A stretch of 64,000 nucleotides of DNA from Taeniopygia guttata. Lineage: Eukaryota > Chordata > Aves > Passeriformes > Estrildidae. How positions within the stretch are numbered: position 1 is the first letter of the stretch; the number at the start of each line of letters is the position of its first letter. The notes beneath the pieces are model-generated. The model had not been told where the DNA came from, searched no databases, and was given only the letters and a program-made list of their open reading frames with translations. The position numbers were made by a program, and so were the translations under genes. This document shows, in pieces, positions 10,371 to 55,153 of the stretch. The stretch covers positions 24,940,001 through 25,004,000 of the forward strand of contig NC_133024.1 in assembly GCF_048771995.1 (NCBI RefSeq), given 5' to 3'.

Positions 10371-13300
10371 GGAGAGCTCCTGCGAAACAGCACGGGGGGT
10401 TTGGGTTTTGATTCAGAAGGTTGTCAGGGTGGTGAACTAATTCTCATGCCAAGGGTTGAACTCTTTGAATTGCAATCAGTGAAAGCATGAGTGACTTGAT
10501 GGCAGCGTTTTCGATCTGAGGAGGCAGGTGGGCGATTCTGTGAGTGTTTAGAGCAGTGGGACTTTTTTGACCCTGGATTTGTCAGTAATGAACTGCCCAC
10601 AAGATCTGTGCGGCTATAAAGAGTTAAGAAGTGGAGTCATGCTGGCTGGAAGTGCAAATTAGGATGTTATGAAGTATGTTCTGTGATATCATTGCCTGTG
10701 AGCTCAGCCTGACTTCGAGGAGGAGAGTTGTGGAGAAGGCGCTTCAGCAGTGCTTTGCTACCTTTGAAAAGCTTCGTTTTGACCATGCTTGGCTCTTTTC
10801 CCCCACTGGGGTTTAGCTATTTAGCTGGCTACAGCTTTGAGGCTAATGTTGGCTCTGTGATCACAACACAGAGTTGTTAATTTTGAAAAATAAATATGAA
10901 TGGTGTCTTGCAGAAAGCCTCCTTTAAAAATATTCCCTGTAGCTCGAATTCTGCAATAATCCCAGGCTGTACTGGAACCAGCCAGGCAAATATCTAACTG
11001 CTCCCAGCCACTCACCAGCAGCTCCCAGTGGTTGCTTCTGGCCTTTTGGTTTTGGTTAGTAGTGGCAGTTGTTCCTGATGGCTGTTGTCTTATGGATATG
11101 TGCATCTGGAGAGGGCTTCCTGTCATTGTGAGACTGGGATGCAGTACTAGGGCAAATGACTGCAGTTATTGTACTAGCAGAACTGCATGTTGTGTTGTTG
11201 TAGCCCGCCTTCCTTACCCCCCCACCTCTTGCAACCAAAGCAAAGGATGGTATCAGAAATGTGACTTTGCTGCTGCAGGGCTTGTGCTGCTGTGTGAGAG
11301 GCAGGCCTGAGTGGAGAGCTGTGATGTCCAGTTCTGCTGGTGGGAAACAGTAAGTTCATGTTTCTCCATGTCTGGTACCGTCGCTTGGATGAAGAAAATG
11401 AACCTGTATAAAAACTATCTTAGTACTTCTTTTAATTTCTCATTAGCCTGTATGTCAGAATTTTCTGACTTGTGTCAAATTAAAAATCAATGGCTATTTC
11501 CTCAGGGGTCAACACCTTTGCCCTCTCTCCTTCCAAGGCCAGAATGGCATTGAACTTGTAAAGATTTGAGCATGAAGGAAATATAGAGTGTCTCCATTCT
11601 GTAGAGTCCCACTGTGCTGTGTCCTGGGGATTTTCTCAGGGTCTGTAGACTTCTTTTTTGTTCTAAATTTATATAGAAAATGCTGGCAGATATGAAGTGT
11701 CCTGAAGGCGGGGGTGCTCTTTCAGTAGAGAAACCTTTTGCAGTTCATACCTTTTAATGCTAACTCTGTATCTAAGTGCTATGCCTAAAAGCAAATATTG
11801 AAAATGAGGTACAGGTGCTGCCTGCTGGGATAGGCAGTCAGTGGCGTCTTGTGAGACACTGTTCCCCATTCATTTTGTTTTAAATGTCAATATAGAAAAC
11901 TGTATTCCTGTGCACAGTCCCAGGTGCTCTGGTGTCCTGAGGTTGAGGACATGCCTTATGTCACGTTGCATGGCTCTGGGGTTAAGAGGAGCACTGGAAG
12001 GTCTTACAGCATGGAACAGACCCATGAGCGAGGAAGGACAAGCTTTCACTAGTCTGACAGCATGGCACTGAGGTGTAGTTTGCATGATAGTCTCAAGTGC
12101 TCATTGTGCTTCAGAAACTTGGACAGCACAGGTATGGCTCTTGGAGTGGGCAAAGGACATCCCTCCAGGGAAGTGCTTCACAGAGAGAGCTTCCAGCTGT
12201 GTAACAGGGGGACAAGAGGCAGGAGGCTACTGCTTGGAAACTCACTTGTGAGCACTCATTGCTCACTTGAGTGGTGGTTTTGCTTGGGTATTTCTCTTGT
12301 CAGTTGCTGTGTTTTCAGACCTGTGTTGTTGCATGTTCTGATTAAACAGTGGATTGCTTCAATAAACCTAGTGGCTTTTTTTTTTATGAAATATCCATGC
12401 CATGGACTAATGGTTTTCAGCTTTTGGGCTGGAAATTCCAGGGGATCTGTGAAATCTTTCTGAGGACCTTCTGATAAGCAAAAGAAAAGAGAACCTATTG
12501 CTAGAGAGCTTGTATTTGCTGACTACTAAATGGGTTTTTTTAGAATGAGGGGCTTGCAAATCAAGAGCCTCCACCATAGAGTAAAAGCCCCGGTTTAGTT
12601 ATATATATATTTTTTGAAGGCCAAGATTGACCTTATTTAATGACATGCAAAAAAACCCAAACAAACACAAACAAATATTTTAGAAAAAACCTGTTTCCCA
12701 AAGCTTATTGCCCGTTAAAACTGGAAGACTTGGCTCTGTGAGTAGATGAGCATGGATGAACTTATGCGCTTACAGATCAAGTTGCTGGATTGGGGCCTGC
12801 TCAGGAAATTCAAAAGCAAGAGGTTCCTGTGGCATTGCTCATAGGTCTTACTATGTCTGCAGTTAAAGTTACACAATTTCTCGTTTTCCTGAAGTGAATA
12901 ATGGGAATAGGCTGCTGCAGTACTGTGCAGCCAAGCCAACGCCAGAGTTGGAAAAGCTTCCTCACTGCTTAACTGTCTTAACTGTTTTTGCCTTTGAACC
13001 CTCAGCGCTTGAGGTTCGGTGTGTTTGATTTGCAAAGCTCTTCATTTCACTAAATGAAGGAAAAAAAGATTTCTCAGTGCAATAGCTCGTGGGCATCCAT
13101 TACCCCATAGACAGCTGGTGCTGTTTAGCGAGTGAGGCTGACGGCGTTTGGAGCTGAATTGTGCACACATCCTCACGGACACTTGTGGCTGCTTGCTCTC
13201 CAGATGGCACTTCCAAATACATATAACTTCATGAACTGGCTGGTAAACCAACTCTAATTGATTGCAAGTTTTAAACACAGCAAGATTGAAACTGTGCAAA

Positions 13301-16300
13301 GATTTCAAAGAGGAGCTGCTCTGGAGTTATTTGCCTGAACTTCACAGGGGAAAATCCATTGGGAAAGCATGGGATGTAAAAGGGAGCTGTTGTTTGCGTT
13401 TGCCCTCTTTGATTTAAAGATGTAACTTGCTCTTTTAAATTTCTCTTGGGCTGGGAGCCAAACTGCTCTCCCTTGAAGACGATCACAAAGCAAACTTCAT
13501 TGGAAATAGGATTGGGCTTCCAGCGTGGAAAATAGCAATTCAAAAGAACTCTTTCTAAGATTTATGAGTGTATGAAAAGAGGGAGTTACAATGAGTTGTG
13601 TAGCTGCGTAGAAACTGTAATTACAGTGATCTCTGTGGTATTCAGGGGTAACTACATTTCTTCACTGTCGTGCAGGGTGCGGCAGTCCTCCTTGCCAGCG
13701 CAGGGTCCCAAAATTTACTTCGGGGTGCCCTTACATTGTTTCCCATCTAGTATTTGGCTTTTTCCTGTCATCAGTGAGTAGGGGAAAGGCAAAGTGAGAG
13801 TGCTGGCCCTACTGGGAGCAAAGTTCTGGGTGAACGGTTTATACAACTGTCATGGTAGAGCAGAGGAGGCAGTCCCATCTCCCCTCTAGCTGTTCGCTTG
13901 TGCTGCTATTCACCCTGACATTGGTTTGGATGTTTTGAGCTGTGCTGTGAACTAGGTCACGGAAAGGATCCAAGACAAAAGCGTGGCAGGGGGGCGAAAA
14001 GGGATTTTTTTGTTTTGTTTTCCAGCAGTGCTGTTTGCTTGCTGAGAATTGTGTTGACACAACCAAGACTGGTGAACCGTGGTGCGGAGGTGGAAGCTAC
14101 TTACACCAGCTTTCTTGTCAACACTGAAATACAGTGCAACTGTACCCTCAGGCCAGCAGAGCTTTGTTTCATGCAGGGCCAGAAGCTCTGTAAACAGACC
14201 ATGCCTTCAGCAGAGTCCTGCAAGATGTAATGATCTTTTGTGAAGCCATTTCAATTGGCTACATTGGACTCTCAATTCACGCTCTTTTGTGAAGGGATGA
14301 GGCCCCAAATGATGGGGCTGCTGCTTTAAGCAGAACAGTTGTTCTTGCCCAGAGGGGTACGGTAGGAATCATCATTAACAGTGATTTAGTAGTACAGGTG
14401 TGTAAAGACTGTGCTTAGTTTGGATATGACTGTGTTATGAAGGACACACGTACAACTTGTCTTCTGTAGGTCTCCTCAGGCTCTAGTAGTGGGCACTCTT
14501 GGGGTAGTGGCTAATCCAGGGTTGATTTATGTCTATGCCATTGGAAGAGCTCCAACCCAGAGATGTAATTTAGCTTGTTAATTGCCTTTTGGTCCCTTCC
14601 TTACCTGGTCCACAGTAATTTCAGAAGTTTTTGTGGTGTAAGGCTGCCCTGCCTTCCTGCCGTGAAATAGAGCAGGAGGTGGGTAACTGGCTTGGCATGG
14701 CTATAAGGGGTGTGTGTTTGGACTATGCTCCTTGGACTCTTTGGGCTGCTCCCTCCTTGGCTGGGAGTGGTGTCTGTCTAACAGTCCAGGCTACCCTCTG
14801 TGGAGAAATCTAGGGAGCCCTTGACAATCAATCTCAGTTGGATACCAAGCAAAGCCAGTGGTCTTCTGCTTTTTGCAGCTGAAATTGGGCAGATGTGTTT
14901 TGTTCCTGACTGGCCTGTGAGTGCCTCAACGGGAAGATCTATTTAGCCACTGGTGTATCCTGCAGTTGGGGCAATGAGGAGCAGAGCGCCTGTGTTCATA
15001 GTAGAATAATTTAGGTTGGAAAATACCTCTAAGATTACTGCTTTTGACAGTGGTCCAGGAGACTTGATGGTTTTTGGGGGCCGCCTTGTTGACTTTTCAC
15101 AGAGCTGTGTCAAAACCGTTGCTCTTGCTTACACAGAAAAGGAAAGTTGGCATGATCCAGCCTGCCCTGATGTTCCTGTGTTGGTCTTTTCTGCCTGGTG
15201 CCCAAGCACTGTCTTACTTCACTCACCATCAAATGGGCACTGCCTGTTCATGGTACCTGCCCAGGCAGCCTGTGCATTTCCACAGCAGCCTCTGCCTGCA
15301 GAAATGTTCTCAGAGGCCTCCAAAGAAGTATGATCCTGTGCTGATGGGGTGAGAGGGGTCAAAAGAGGAGCTCTATTCCTGGTCCCTGCCTCAGCTCTGT
15401 TTTACCTGGGATTTGAAGGAAAATACTTTTTTGGGGTTAGAGGAAAAGGGTGAGTTTATACTTTCCTAGAGGGCTAGGAAAAATACATAACCCTTACTGA
15501 TGTCTTCCAGCAGCTCTCCTTGCTTTTCTTATTCCTGTAATGCAGTGATATGTGTCTGTGAAGGTAATGGTTGTTCTCAAAGGGACTCCAGTAACATCAC
15601 AAGCAGTGGTTTGTGACTTTAATAACTTGCCACCTTTTCAGCTGAGGATGTTCCTGGTCTGTGGCGCCTAATGACTGTAAAGTCCTGTGTAGCCATCTCC
15701 TCATAGTGCTTTTTGAACGTAGGGGGGTCGTGGCCTCACCCCCATTTATCAGACTAAGACAAACACAGAGAAAGGATTTTTCTGTGGTTGCCTAGCAGGA
15801 CAGTAGAGTAAAAATCAGCTTTAATGAGTCACAGCCTAATGCTGGAGCAGTAAGAGGCTGTGTGCAAATCTCGGGAGTTAACGAGTGTTAACATCACATC
15901 CTAGGCTGGGGGATTTTTATTCTCGTTACGGTAATGATGCCGTTTTCCAAACTGTGCTGTGCCTTGGCTTTGTTTTACTGTGTTTAAATCCATCCTTGTT
16001 CCGTTCTTCCTGAAAAAACCGGGCCTTATGGTCCCATCCTTATTCATCCTTTCTGGCATGGGGATCCTGTACACAAAAGGTCCCCATGCCTTTCTGCTTT
16101 CCAAGAACCCTGGAAAGCCCAAGTGTTGTGCAAATACCTGCAGCTCTGGATGCAGTGGGGGTGCTGCTTTACTTTGTTGCAGATTGCACCACCAGCCAAG
16201 GAACCCCGTGGGGAAAAGGCTTCCTTCTTTGGCACTGCTGGCATGTGGTAGAGCACTCTGCTGTGAGCATCTATGGAGGTGTTAGTGGAGGAATCTTACG

Positions 16301-17529
16301 GCTGGCAAGAATAGTTGGCCAAAACAGCATTTCTGTTGTTGTCCCTCTGCCTTTGAGGAAGGAGAGGGATGAAAGCAGTGGTTGCCTGTTTGATTGCTAA
16401 CAGCTTCAAAAACTGCTGTGAGCAGAAAATTACAGAGGGATCTAATTTAATTTTAAAGTGCTCTTTTGCCCACTCTGAAAGCATGGCATGGCTTTAGTCC
16501 TGTGCTGGCTGGAGGCAGCAGTTGCCTAGGCAGAAGGCATGTGGGAGTGCTCCTGTGTGCCAGAGGCTGTGCCAAGGTACCTCTGTCCATAGCTGACACC
16601 CTTCCCCCTTCCCTATTTGCATGTGTTTCCTCAAACTGATGATTAACCCCCGTCCTTTCCATTTCTCTTCTCACCTAGGGATGATGTCTACCCTTCCTTC
16701 CCACAGGGCTCAGGGGTTTTGCCATGTTAGTGTTGGGAATTGTTCTAATGTTGCCCTGCTCCAAAAATCATGACCCTCTTCTGCCCTTTACAGATGTGAC
16801 TTCAGCTGCTGTTCCAAATGGAAGTACATTGTAAGAAGTGTTGGCCCATATAAGCTAGATGTGATCTCTAATCGACTCTCCTCAGCGTTATTAGCATGTG
16901 TATATATAGAGATGATTTTTAATAAAATTGAGTTATTCGAGGCTTGAATTAGCTTCTGGAGGCAAAGGTTACAAAGGAGAGGGAGGTGTTCACAGTGCCA
17001 TTGATTGTATAGTAACTAATGCCTGTATAATGGGCACACCTTGCAGTTATGAAAACAAAGCAGGTTCAGACATGGTGGGCTGATTCTCTCCAGCATTTCT
17101 CCTAGGGAAGTTGCACTCACCCCCACCCCTTGTAAATAGGCTATAATGCTGCTGTTCTGAATTGGGGGTTATGTGGGCTGTGTGTCACACGGGAGAAAAG
17201 ATGTGGTGTCGAAGCCAAGCCTGGTCATTTTTCTGTGGGTGAATTTCGGTATGTAAGGCTGCTGTCTCTTCTCCAAGTCATTGTCCCTACCAGGTGACTT
17301 AGACTGTCTCTTCCAGATTTTTAGATGAATGGGCTAAACTCTGCAAAACAGATGCACTGAATTAATTTAAAGCTTTTCAAATGCATATATGTCACTAGAT
17401 CAGAAGGAGAGGCTGACCAGGACAGACTTGATGAGTGTGGTATGCAGCTAGAGTGAGGGAATTCTTGCAGCAGGGATGATGTCTTGCTTTGCTTAGAGTG
17501 CACTTACATGTCTGTTTCTTGTTTCTTAG
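9776..17529 (+). other. VANGL1: VANGL1 intron 1
   Basis: About 7.75 kb. The first 600 bases lie in the CpG island. The rest is unique-looking sequence with a small AT tract at 12601-12610 and a degenerate CR1 tail at about 14996-15041. No additional exon is recognised. First introns often hold enhancers, but nothing here can be assigned from sequence alone. Confidence 0.65.
14996..15041 (-). mobile_element. CR1-like 3' tail fragment
   Basis: TAGAATAATTTAGGTTGGAA followed by AATACCTCTAAGATTA is the reverse complement of a typical avian CR1 3' end. Only a short remnant is recognisable. Confidence 0.5.
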
Positions 17530-17745
17530 GTCAATCGTGAGAAGCCAAGCACCCTCCCTCCCCTCCCCTCTGATCAGATTCCTTTTAAGTGAAGCTCACT
17601 CAATCTGAGGACCAGATCTCACCGATGACTGGGAAGCAAAGAGTACCCGGGAAAGCACTTTTACCACGGACTCCACCTCAGGAGCACCAGGAACTCATCT
17701 TCTAAAAATCTGTGCCCCTTCTGTGCAGACCCGATGTCTGCTGCA
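17530..17745 (+). other. VANGL1: VANGL1 exon 2, 5'UTR part with upstream ORFs
   Basis: The exon starts after acceptor TTTCTTAG (ends 17529). If spliced to 9775, the frame opened by the ATG at 9754 terminates at TGA 17538-17540, giving 10 codons. A second upstream frame, ATG 17625 to TAA 17703-17705, has 26 codons in a weak context. A further ATG at 17734 is in frame with the main start and would add only MSAA. Confidence 0.7.
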
Positions 17746-49676
<31,931 letters not shown>

Positions 49677-52600
49677 GGGATTTTGAGGGTGGGTTGTTGG
49701 GAGATTTTTATTATTTTTTTTTTTTCAATATCGTGCTTTTGGGTTTAATTTCCCCAATGCTGACTGAAACTGGCAGATGATGGACCAGTAATATTTGACC
49801 ATCTGCACTTTATTTGGAAAGGGGAGGGGGGAGTTGGGATATCTTACCTAGGAAGAAGTATCTTAAGAGGCAACAGGGCAACGTGGCTCAGTTAGCTCAG
49901 TCTTGGAGACAGAACTCCTTTGCCCCTCTTTCCAGGCATCCAGGCATCCTGTAAATCTGACACTCTTTCTCTGCACGGCTGCAGTGTCAGAGTTGTTGTT
50001 GGAGTGCTGCCTTACACTGTGCACGCCTGCATCCTTGTGTCTCTGCTTTTGCCACCCGTGGCTGTTCCTGAGGGCTCATTGCTCACCTGTCCCTCACAGA
50101 AATCTCCTGGCACACGGTGCCACAGTCCCTGCTCACTTAGGGAAGAGGGGATATCAAAGGGTGGGGGTGTGAGGGGACTTTCATGCTTTATTCTTCTTCT
50201 CCTCCTCACCACGTGCCTCTTCTGTCAGTGCCAGACCTGTATGGGCATAATGGGATGGTTTCACCCTCTGTGAAATTGCTTGTCTTGAACTGGTTCAGCC
50301 CATTTGCAGCTCTTTAATATTTTTTTTCCTTAATCAGTGCTTGTTAGTGAAGTTGTTCTTCATGTCACAGCTCCCTGTTATCTCTCTTCTGCTTCTCTCT
50401 GTCCTACTTGTCAGCATCTTTCTCAGGCAGACCCAAGGCTTCCTTTTTCTGTCTCCTCTGTCTGGCTTTCTGAATGTTTCTCCAGGCGCTGCTGCTTCCT
50501 TTTGCACCTGCAAGGGCTGTGTATTTGCATTGGGACAGGGTCAGTAAGTTGCTGGCTCCTCCTTAGATAAATCACAGACCCTCCCTATGTCTGACAGCCT
50601 CTTTGAGGGGAAGGGGGTGCAGGCAGGAATGTGCCCCTCCCTCTCTAGCCAGCTTCAAGTACATCTGGAGAAAAGAGGGGCAAAACCACTTCCCTCCTTC
50701 AGGAGAGGAGCCAGGGAAAGGCTGACCTCTGCCCCATTCGCTTGCTTTGGAGAACTGTTGTGCTTTGGAAACACTGCAGTGAGTCCTTCCCCACCGTACG
50801 CCTTCAGCTGTAGCTAAGAAATACCAAACAAAGCCTGAATGTTGAAAATCTGCCTGCCTTTCTTGGCCTTGCTGTACTGTGGGATTGTGCTCAGTGCTGG
50901 GATCTGCTTCTGAGAGATGCAGTTTTGTTTGTGAGGCTGCCTTTGCCCACCAGTGCAGCTTTCATGTGTGAATTTAGTCACCTGAGTTTGGAAGGTTTGT
51001 TTTTAACGGCGAGCCTAAATCAGTGTCTGAAGTCTGATTGCCAGCAGGGAGCATGGAGTGACTGGAGCCAGCTGCAAGGCTGGCAGTGACCTGAAGGTCC
51101 CTTGAGATCCACGTGAATGTAAATGCTCAATTTATTCTGTTCAGTCTTTTGCCATGCAAATATTCCTTATCGGGCAGGATCTGGCCTGCCCTCCATATGG
51201 ATGTCTTAAAGAAGAAGGCCCTAGTTCCAGCAGTGTGTAAGTCAGTGCCTTTCATTGCCAGCCTGCACAGTCTTCTGAGAAGGGCTGTGACAGCTCCTCC
51301 TGTCCCTTTTGTCTTTCCCAGCCCTTCCCACAGCAGGCATGGGCTGGCTGGTGTCCACAGGGAGCAGCCACCTTAAACAGGGATGCTGGGAACAGGGCAA
51401 GAGGGTCCATCCTCTTCCAGCTTCAGCAGCAGTGGTGATGCATGTCCAACAGCACCTATGGATAGTCCTCTTGGGATAAAGGGAGCACCCTGGTGAGTGA
51501 GGGTCCAAAGTGATGATTCCCCATCCCAGTGACACCTGCAGTTTCCTGCACCTTTCTTACAAGCACATGGCAGTCTCCTGGATCCTTTTTAGTCTGTGTA
51601 GTGTGCTAGATGTGGTAGTGGAGAAACAGGATAGCATGGCACATGATGGGATTATGCCCTTTGCCCTTGAAGGATGGGAAGTAGGTAGTGTTTTCCCCTC
51701 TCTAAGCTCAGTGTTTGGGTTTTTTGGCAGATTGGGGTTTCTGGTAGTCTGTATGAGGACTCCTTTATTGACTGTTGCCTTTGCAGTGTTTTACTTTGGA
51801 AAAATAGGTTGGTTTATTCCTTTAAAAGAAAAAAGGAAGATGAACATACAGTATCTTACGCTTGGCTCTCCTGAAGGTGCCTACACCTGGCTTTTAAAAT
51901 GTGCATAACCAGCAGGGTGGGAGAGACTGGGAGTAGCTTGGGAGACTGTGGAGAGCTTAATACCTGTGTGGAGGCTACTGCCTGTGGCTGAGTTGGCTCA
52001 TTTCTGTGAAGCCAGAACAAGAACCACCTTGCCAAGGGCTTGGGTGTGCCATGTATGTGAGAGCACCTTGTCACAGGCACATCTGCAAAACTTTTTTACT
52101 TTCCCAGGATTTCCTTCCCCTTTCCTTTTCCCTGCTCCATGAGCGGGGGGTTGTCTGATAGTATCTGCTCAGGAAACTCATGTCTTAATTTTGTTAAATC
52201 CTTTAACACATGGAGAACCAGACAGAAGCAACATGTGCTCAGTCTGGGTCTGCTTCTTCAACTTTGTGCTGTGCTTCAACACTGCCTTTTCTGCCTGCTG
52301 CCAAAAAGGACACTGTCAACAGGGGCCAACTCCTACATTAAATGCTCTTCCCTCTTAACAACAGCATGAATGCTTTGCCTGATGAAATCTGAAGGAGAGG
52401 ACTCTCTCAGATGGTCTCTTTAGAGATGCAGCCTGCTTAGAGGTGAGGACAGACTGAAAGGGGAATTGTGATTCCTGGATATTCCCTGTTCTGGTATTTT
52501 TAGTGACATTTTTTGGGGTCTCTCTTGCTTCCCTTCTCCATGCAAAATAAGAGGACCACTGTCATACCTACCTCACTGGGGTGTTGTGAGGCTAAACTCA

Positions 52601-53669
52601 ACTTGCTTTCAAGTGCTTTGAGATCCACAGTTGGATCTGTGGCATCTGTAGGAATTCAAATTCTATAAGAAATACCGAGCGGTGTGTGCGGACTGGTTTG
52701 TTTAACTCTGTTTATAGCCAGCTAATGAGTAAGAATGGAGTCACGGGGAATGAAGCTCTGATCCAATTCCTGCAGCCTTTACTTCTGCTGCATTTGCCAA
52801 GAGCTGAGCATAAATACAACCTGGAGGGTTTGCTAGCCAAGTGCAGGCTGTTCCTCTGAATGCCTCTCCTATCCTGCACTATCTCCTTGCACATATTTTC
52901 CTTCCTCTCTCCCAGTCTGGATGTTTGTACCTGGTTGGGAATTGTGGGGAGGGTTTATTAAAATTCAAGTGTTTTTTTAAGACAGCCCTGTTGGTGGTGG
53001 AGTGGTCAGTGTCCCCCTCGGAGATGATCCTTGCACTGGACGTCCTTCACTGGAAGCTGAACCATTTGATAGGGTGCTGTGCTGCCCAGCCAGGAGTGGT
53101 GGTGCCCCCACTCCTCTCTTCCATTTTGGCACGTTTCCTGCAACTCAAGTATGCTGCTCATATACTTTAAAGGCTTTGGGTTTTATGCTGTCAGATTTGT
53201 TACAGCCTAAATCCAAAGCCATGCTGAGATCTTGCAAAACCAGATGCGGCTGAGACTTTCAAGTGTTCTAGAGCAGATGGAAATGGCTGTGGGTTTCCAT
53301 GAAGGCTGGCTTTCTCTTTCCTGGATATAAATTTAAATATTTTAATTTCTTGCAGCTTCCAGGAGTGTAGAGGCATATACTGCTCTTAATACTTTGCCAG
53401 TCCTGTAACTGGGCATGGGTAGGTGTTGTCACATCTGTTGGCCGCTCACTGCCATATGACTTCAGCCATGGGCTCAGACTCTGTGAAGCTGCCCTGGGTC
53501 TCAGTGTCCTTTCCCTACACCTGGAAGCTGAGCAGGCAACACTCTTGGAATTGTAAGCATTGTAGCACTCCCATTCATAGCATATCTGCAGGGCTGGGAG
53601 GTGTTGAGGCTGCATTTGGAACCTTGGAGGCAGTGCACATGCACAGTAAGGCTCAAGTTTGGAGATCTG

Positions 53670-53675
53670 AATAAA
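53670..53675 (+). terminator. VANGL1: possible alternative VANGL1 polyadenylation signal
   Basis: An AATAAA about 4 kb after the stop. The downstream sequence is only moderately T/G-rich, so its use is uncertain. Confidence 0.3.
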
Positions 53676-55147
53676 TCCCAACCCTTATGAAGCCTCCAGA
53701 CTTTTTCATTTGGGATCGGGCTCTCTGTGCAACGCCGTGGGAGTCTGCTGTAGCTGAGTTCAGCCAGAAGCTGCAGGGACAGAAGGTCTGGAGCTGGTGC
53801 TGCCCCACATAAGTAACTTTGAAAGGTCTTGTTTGAGATGTGCTCACTTCCAACACTTGCTGCTGAAGAAACTGAAAAGATCCATAACTTGCTAAACATG
53901 GAAACCTATTCAAGCCAATTTCATCTTGCTCACCAAAACTTTTAATGCCCTTTTCAAAGGGTAAACAAAAACAAAAAAGTCTTGCAGTCTTCTGCAACAG
54001 TGCTGTAGTCTGGTCCCAGGCTGGCTCCTCACTCGGGCTCAGTGCTGCCCAGCCGTGTGAGAGCTGCTCACAAGGTGTATGTGCAGGTGTTTTCTCATTC
54101 AGCTTGTGTGTGTCTGTGTGCTTTTCCCTCTCTGGTGTGCACATTATATGTGTTTAAAGCCTCAAGCCAGACTTGGTGGCTCAGTGTTTCAGCTGTCCTT
54201 AAGAAGGAAGTGCTCTTGGAATTGAGCTGGTTTTAGAAAACAAACAAAAAAAAAAGAAAGGAAACTCACCAAATTTCTGTTCTGAAAGAGCTGGCTTTGG
54301 GCCATGATGTCTCCTACAGGAGTGTGCATCCTCCTGCCTTCAGGCTGCCGCCTCCCATCGATGCTGACCAAAAGTTGCCGTTTCCGACAGCTGTGAGCGG
54401 CGCGGATCGCTCTGGGCCAGTCCCCAGCGGGTCCCCGCCGTGCCAGCGGTACAGCTGGCACTGCCTGCCCCTCTGCATCCCTCCAGCAGACTGCATGGTT
54501 CTATCCCTGCTGCACACACAGCCCTGGGGGCAGCAGGCAGCCGGCCCTGCCCTGGCTGTGCTCTGCCCAGGGAGGGAGGGAGGGGATCCTTCCTTCCCTC
54601 TGGCTGCTTCCCCGGCACCTCTCACCAGCACTGACGATGCTCGGGGTATCTCCTGTGTGCACAGGGGCGAGATGCTGTGGCCACTACCTGAACAGGCATA
54701 ACTGTGAAGGAATCTTACACTCTCCTGTGCCTGTTTCTTTGATTCAGCATTATTGTGTCTTGGGGAAGGGGGTGGGAGCAAAATGCCCTTCCCTCACCCT
54801 CCTTATCACTGTGTAATACTTTTTCTACACACACTGTGTATAGTAAGAAGGGTTTTGCCAAGGTTTTCTAATTAATAGACACTAACCAGCATTTCTTTCT
54901 TTTTTCTCTTTGCACATGTGACTTTAACTGCAGTGGTACATGGTCTTTCTGTTCTTTTCTAATTGTGAACTTAAGTAAGCAAATTCCTGGTGTCTGTGAC
55001 ATTAATGCACTGTGGGTTTAGCCTTGTAAATTGTTCTGTTCCAAGCTGGGTTCTCTTAAGTTATAGCTGGATGGGGTTTTGTTGTTTTTTAAACTGAAAC
55101 ATAAAACCGTTTTACACTTTGCATATTTTGTACAGTAAAATTCTGGA

Positions 55148-55153
55148 AATAAA
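55148..55153 (+). terminator. VANGL1: probable main VANGL1 polyadenylation signal (AATAAA)
   Basis: The AATAAA is preceded by an AT-rich stretch with TTTTGTACAG, a TGTA element of the CFIm-binding type. It is followed by CAGATTTGATTGTCCC and pyrimidine-rich sequence. This arrangement is typical of a vertebrate 3' end. Confidence 0.6.

Noticed and set aside
9360..10393. Long overlapping open frames on both strands of the CpG island (up to 315 residues on the - strand)
   Set aside because: They exist because the sequence is so GC-rich that stop codons are rare. The translations are Pro/Arg/Ala/Gly-rich in every frame and match no family I know.
54297..54781. 134- and 155-residue open frames on opposite strands in the VANGL1 3'UTR
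   Set aside because: They lie in a GC-richer patch, are Pro/Ala/Gly-rich with no family signature, and overlap each other on both strands.
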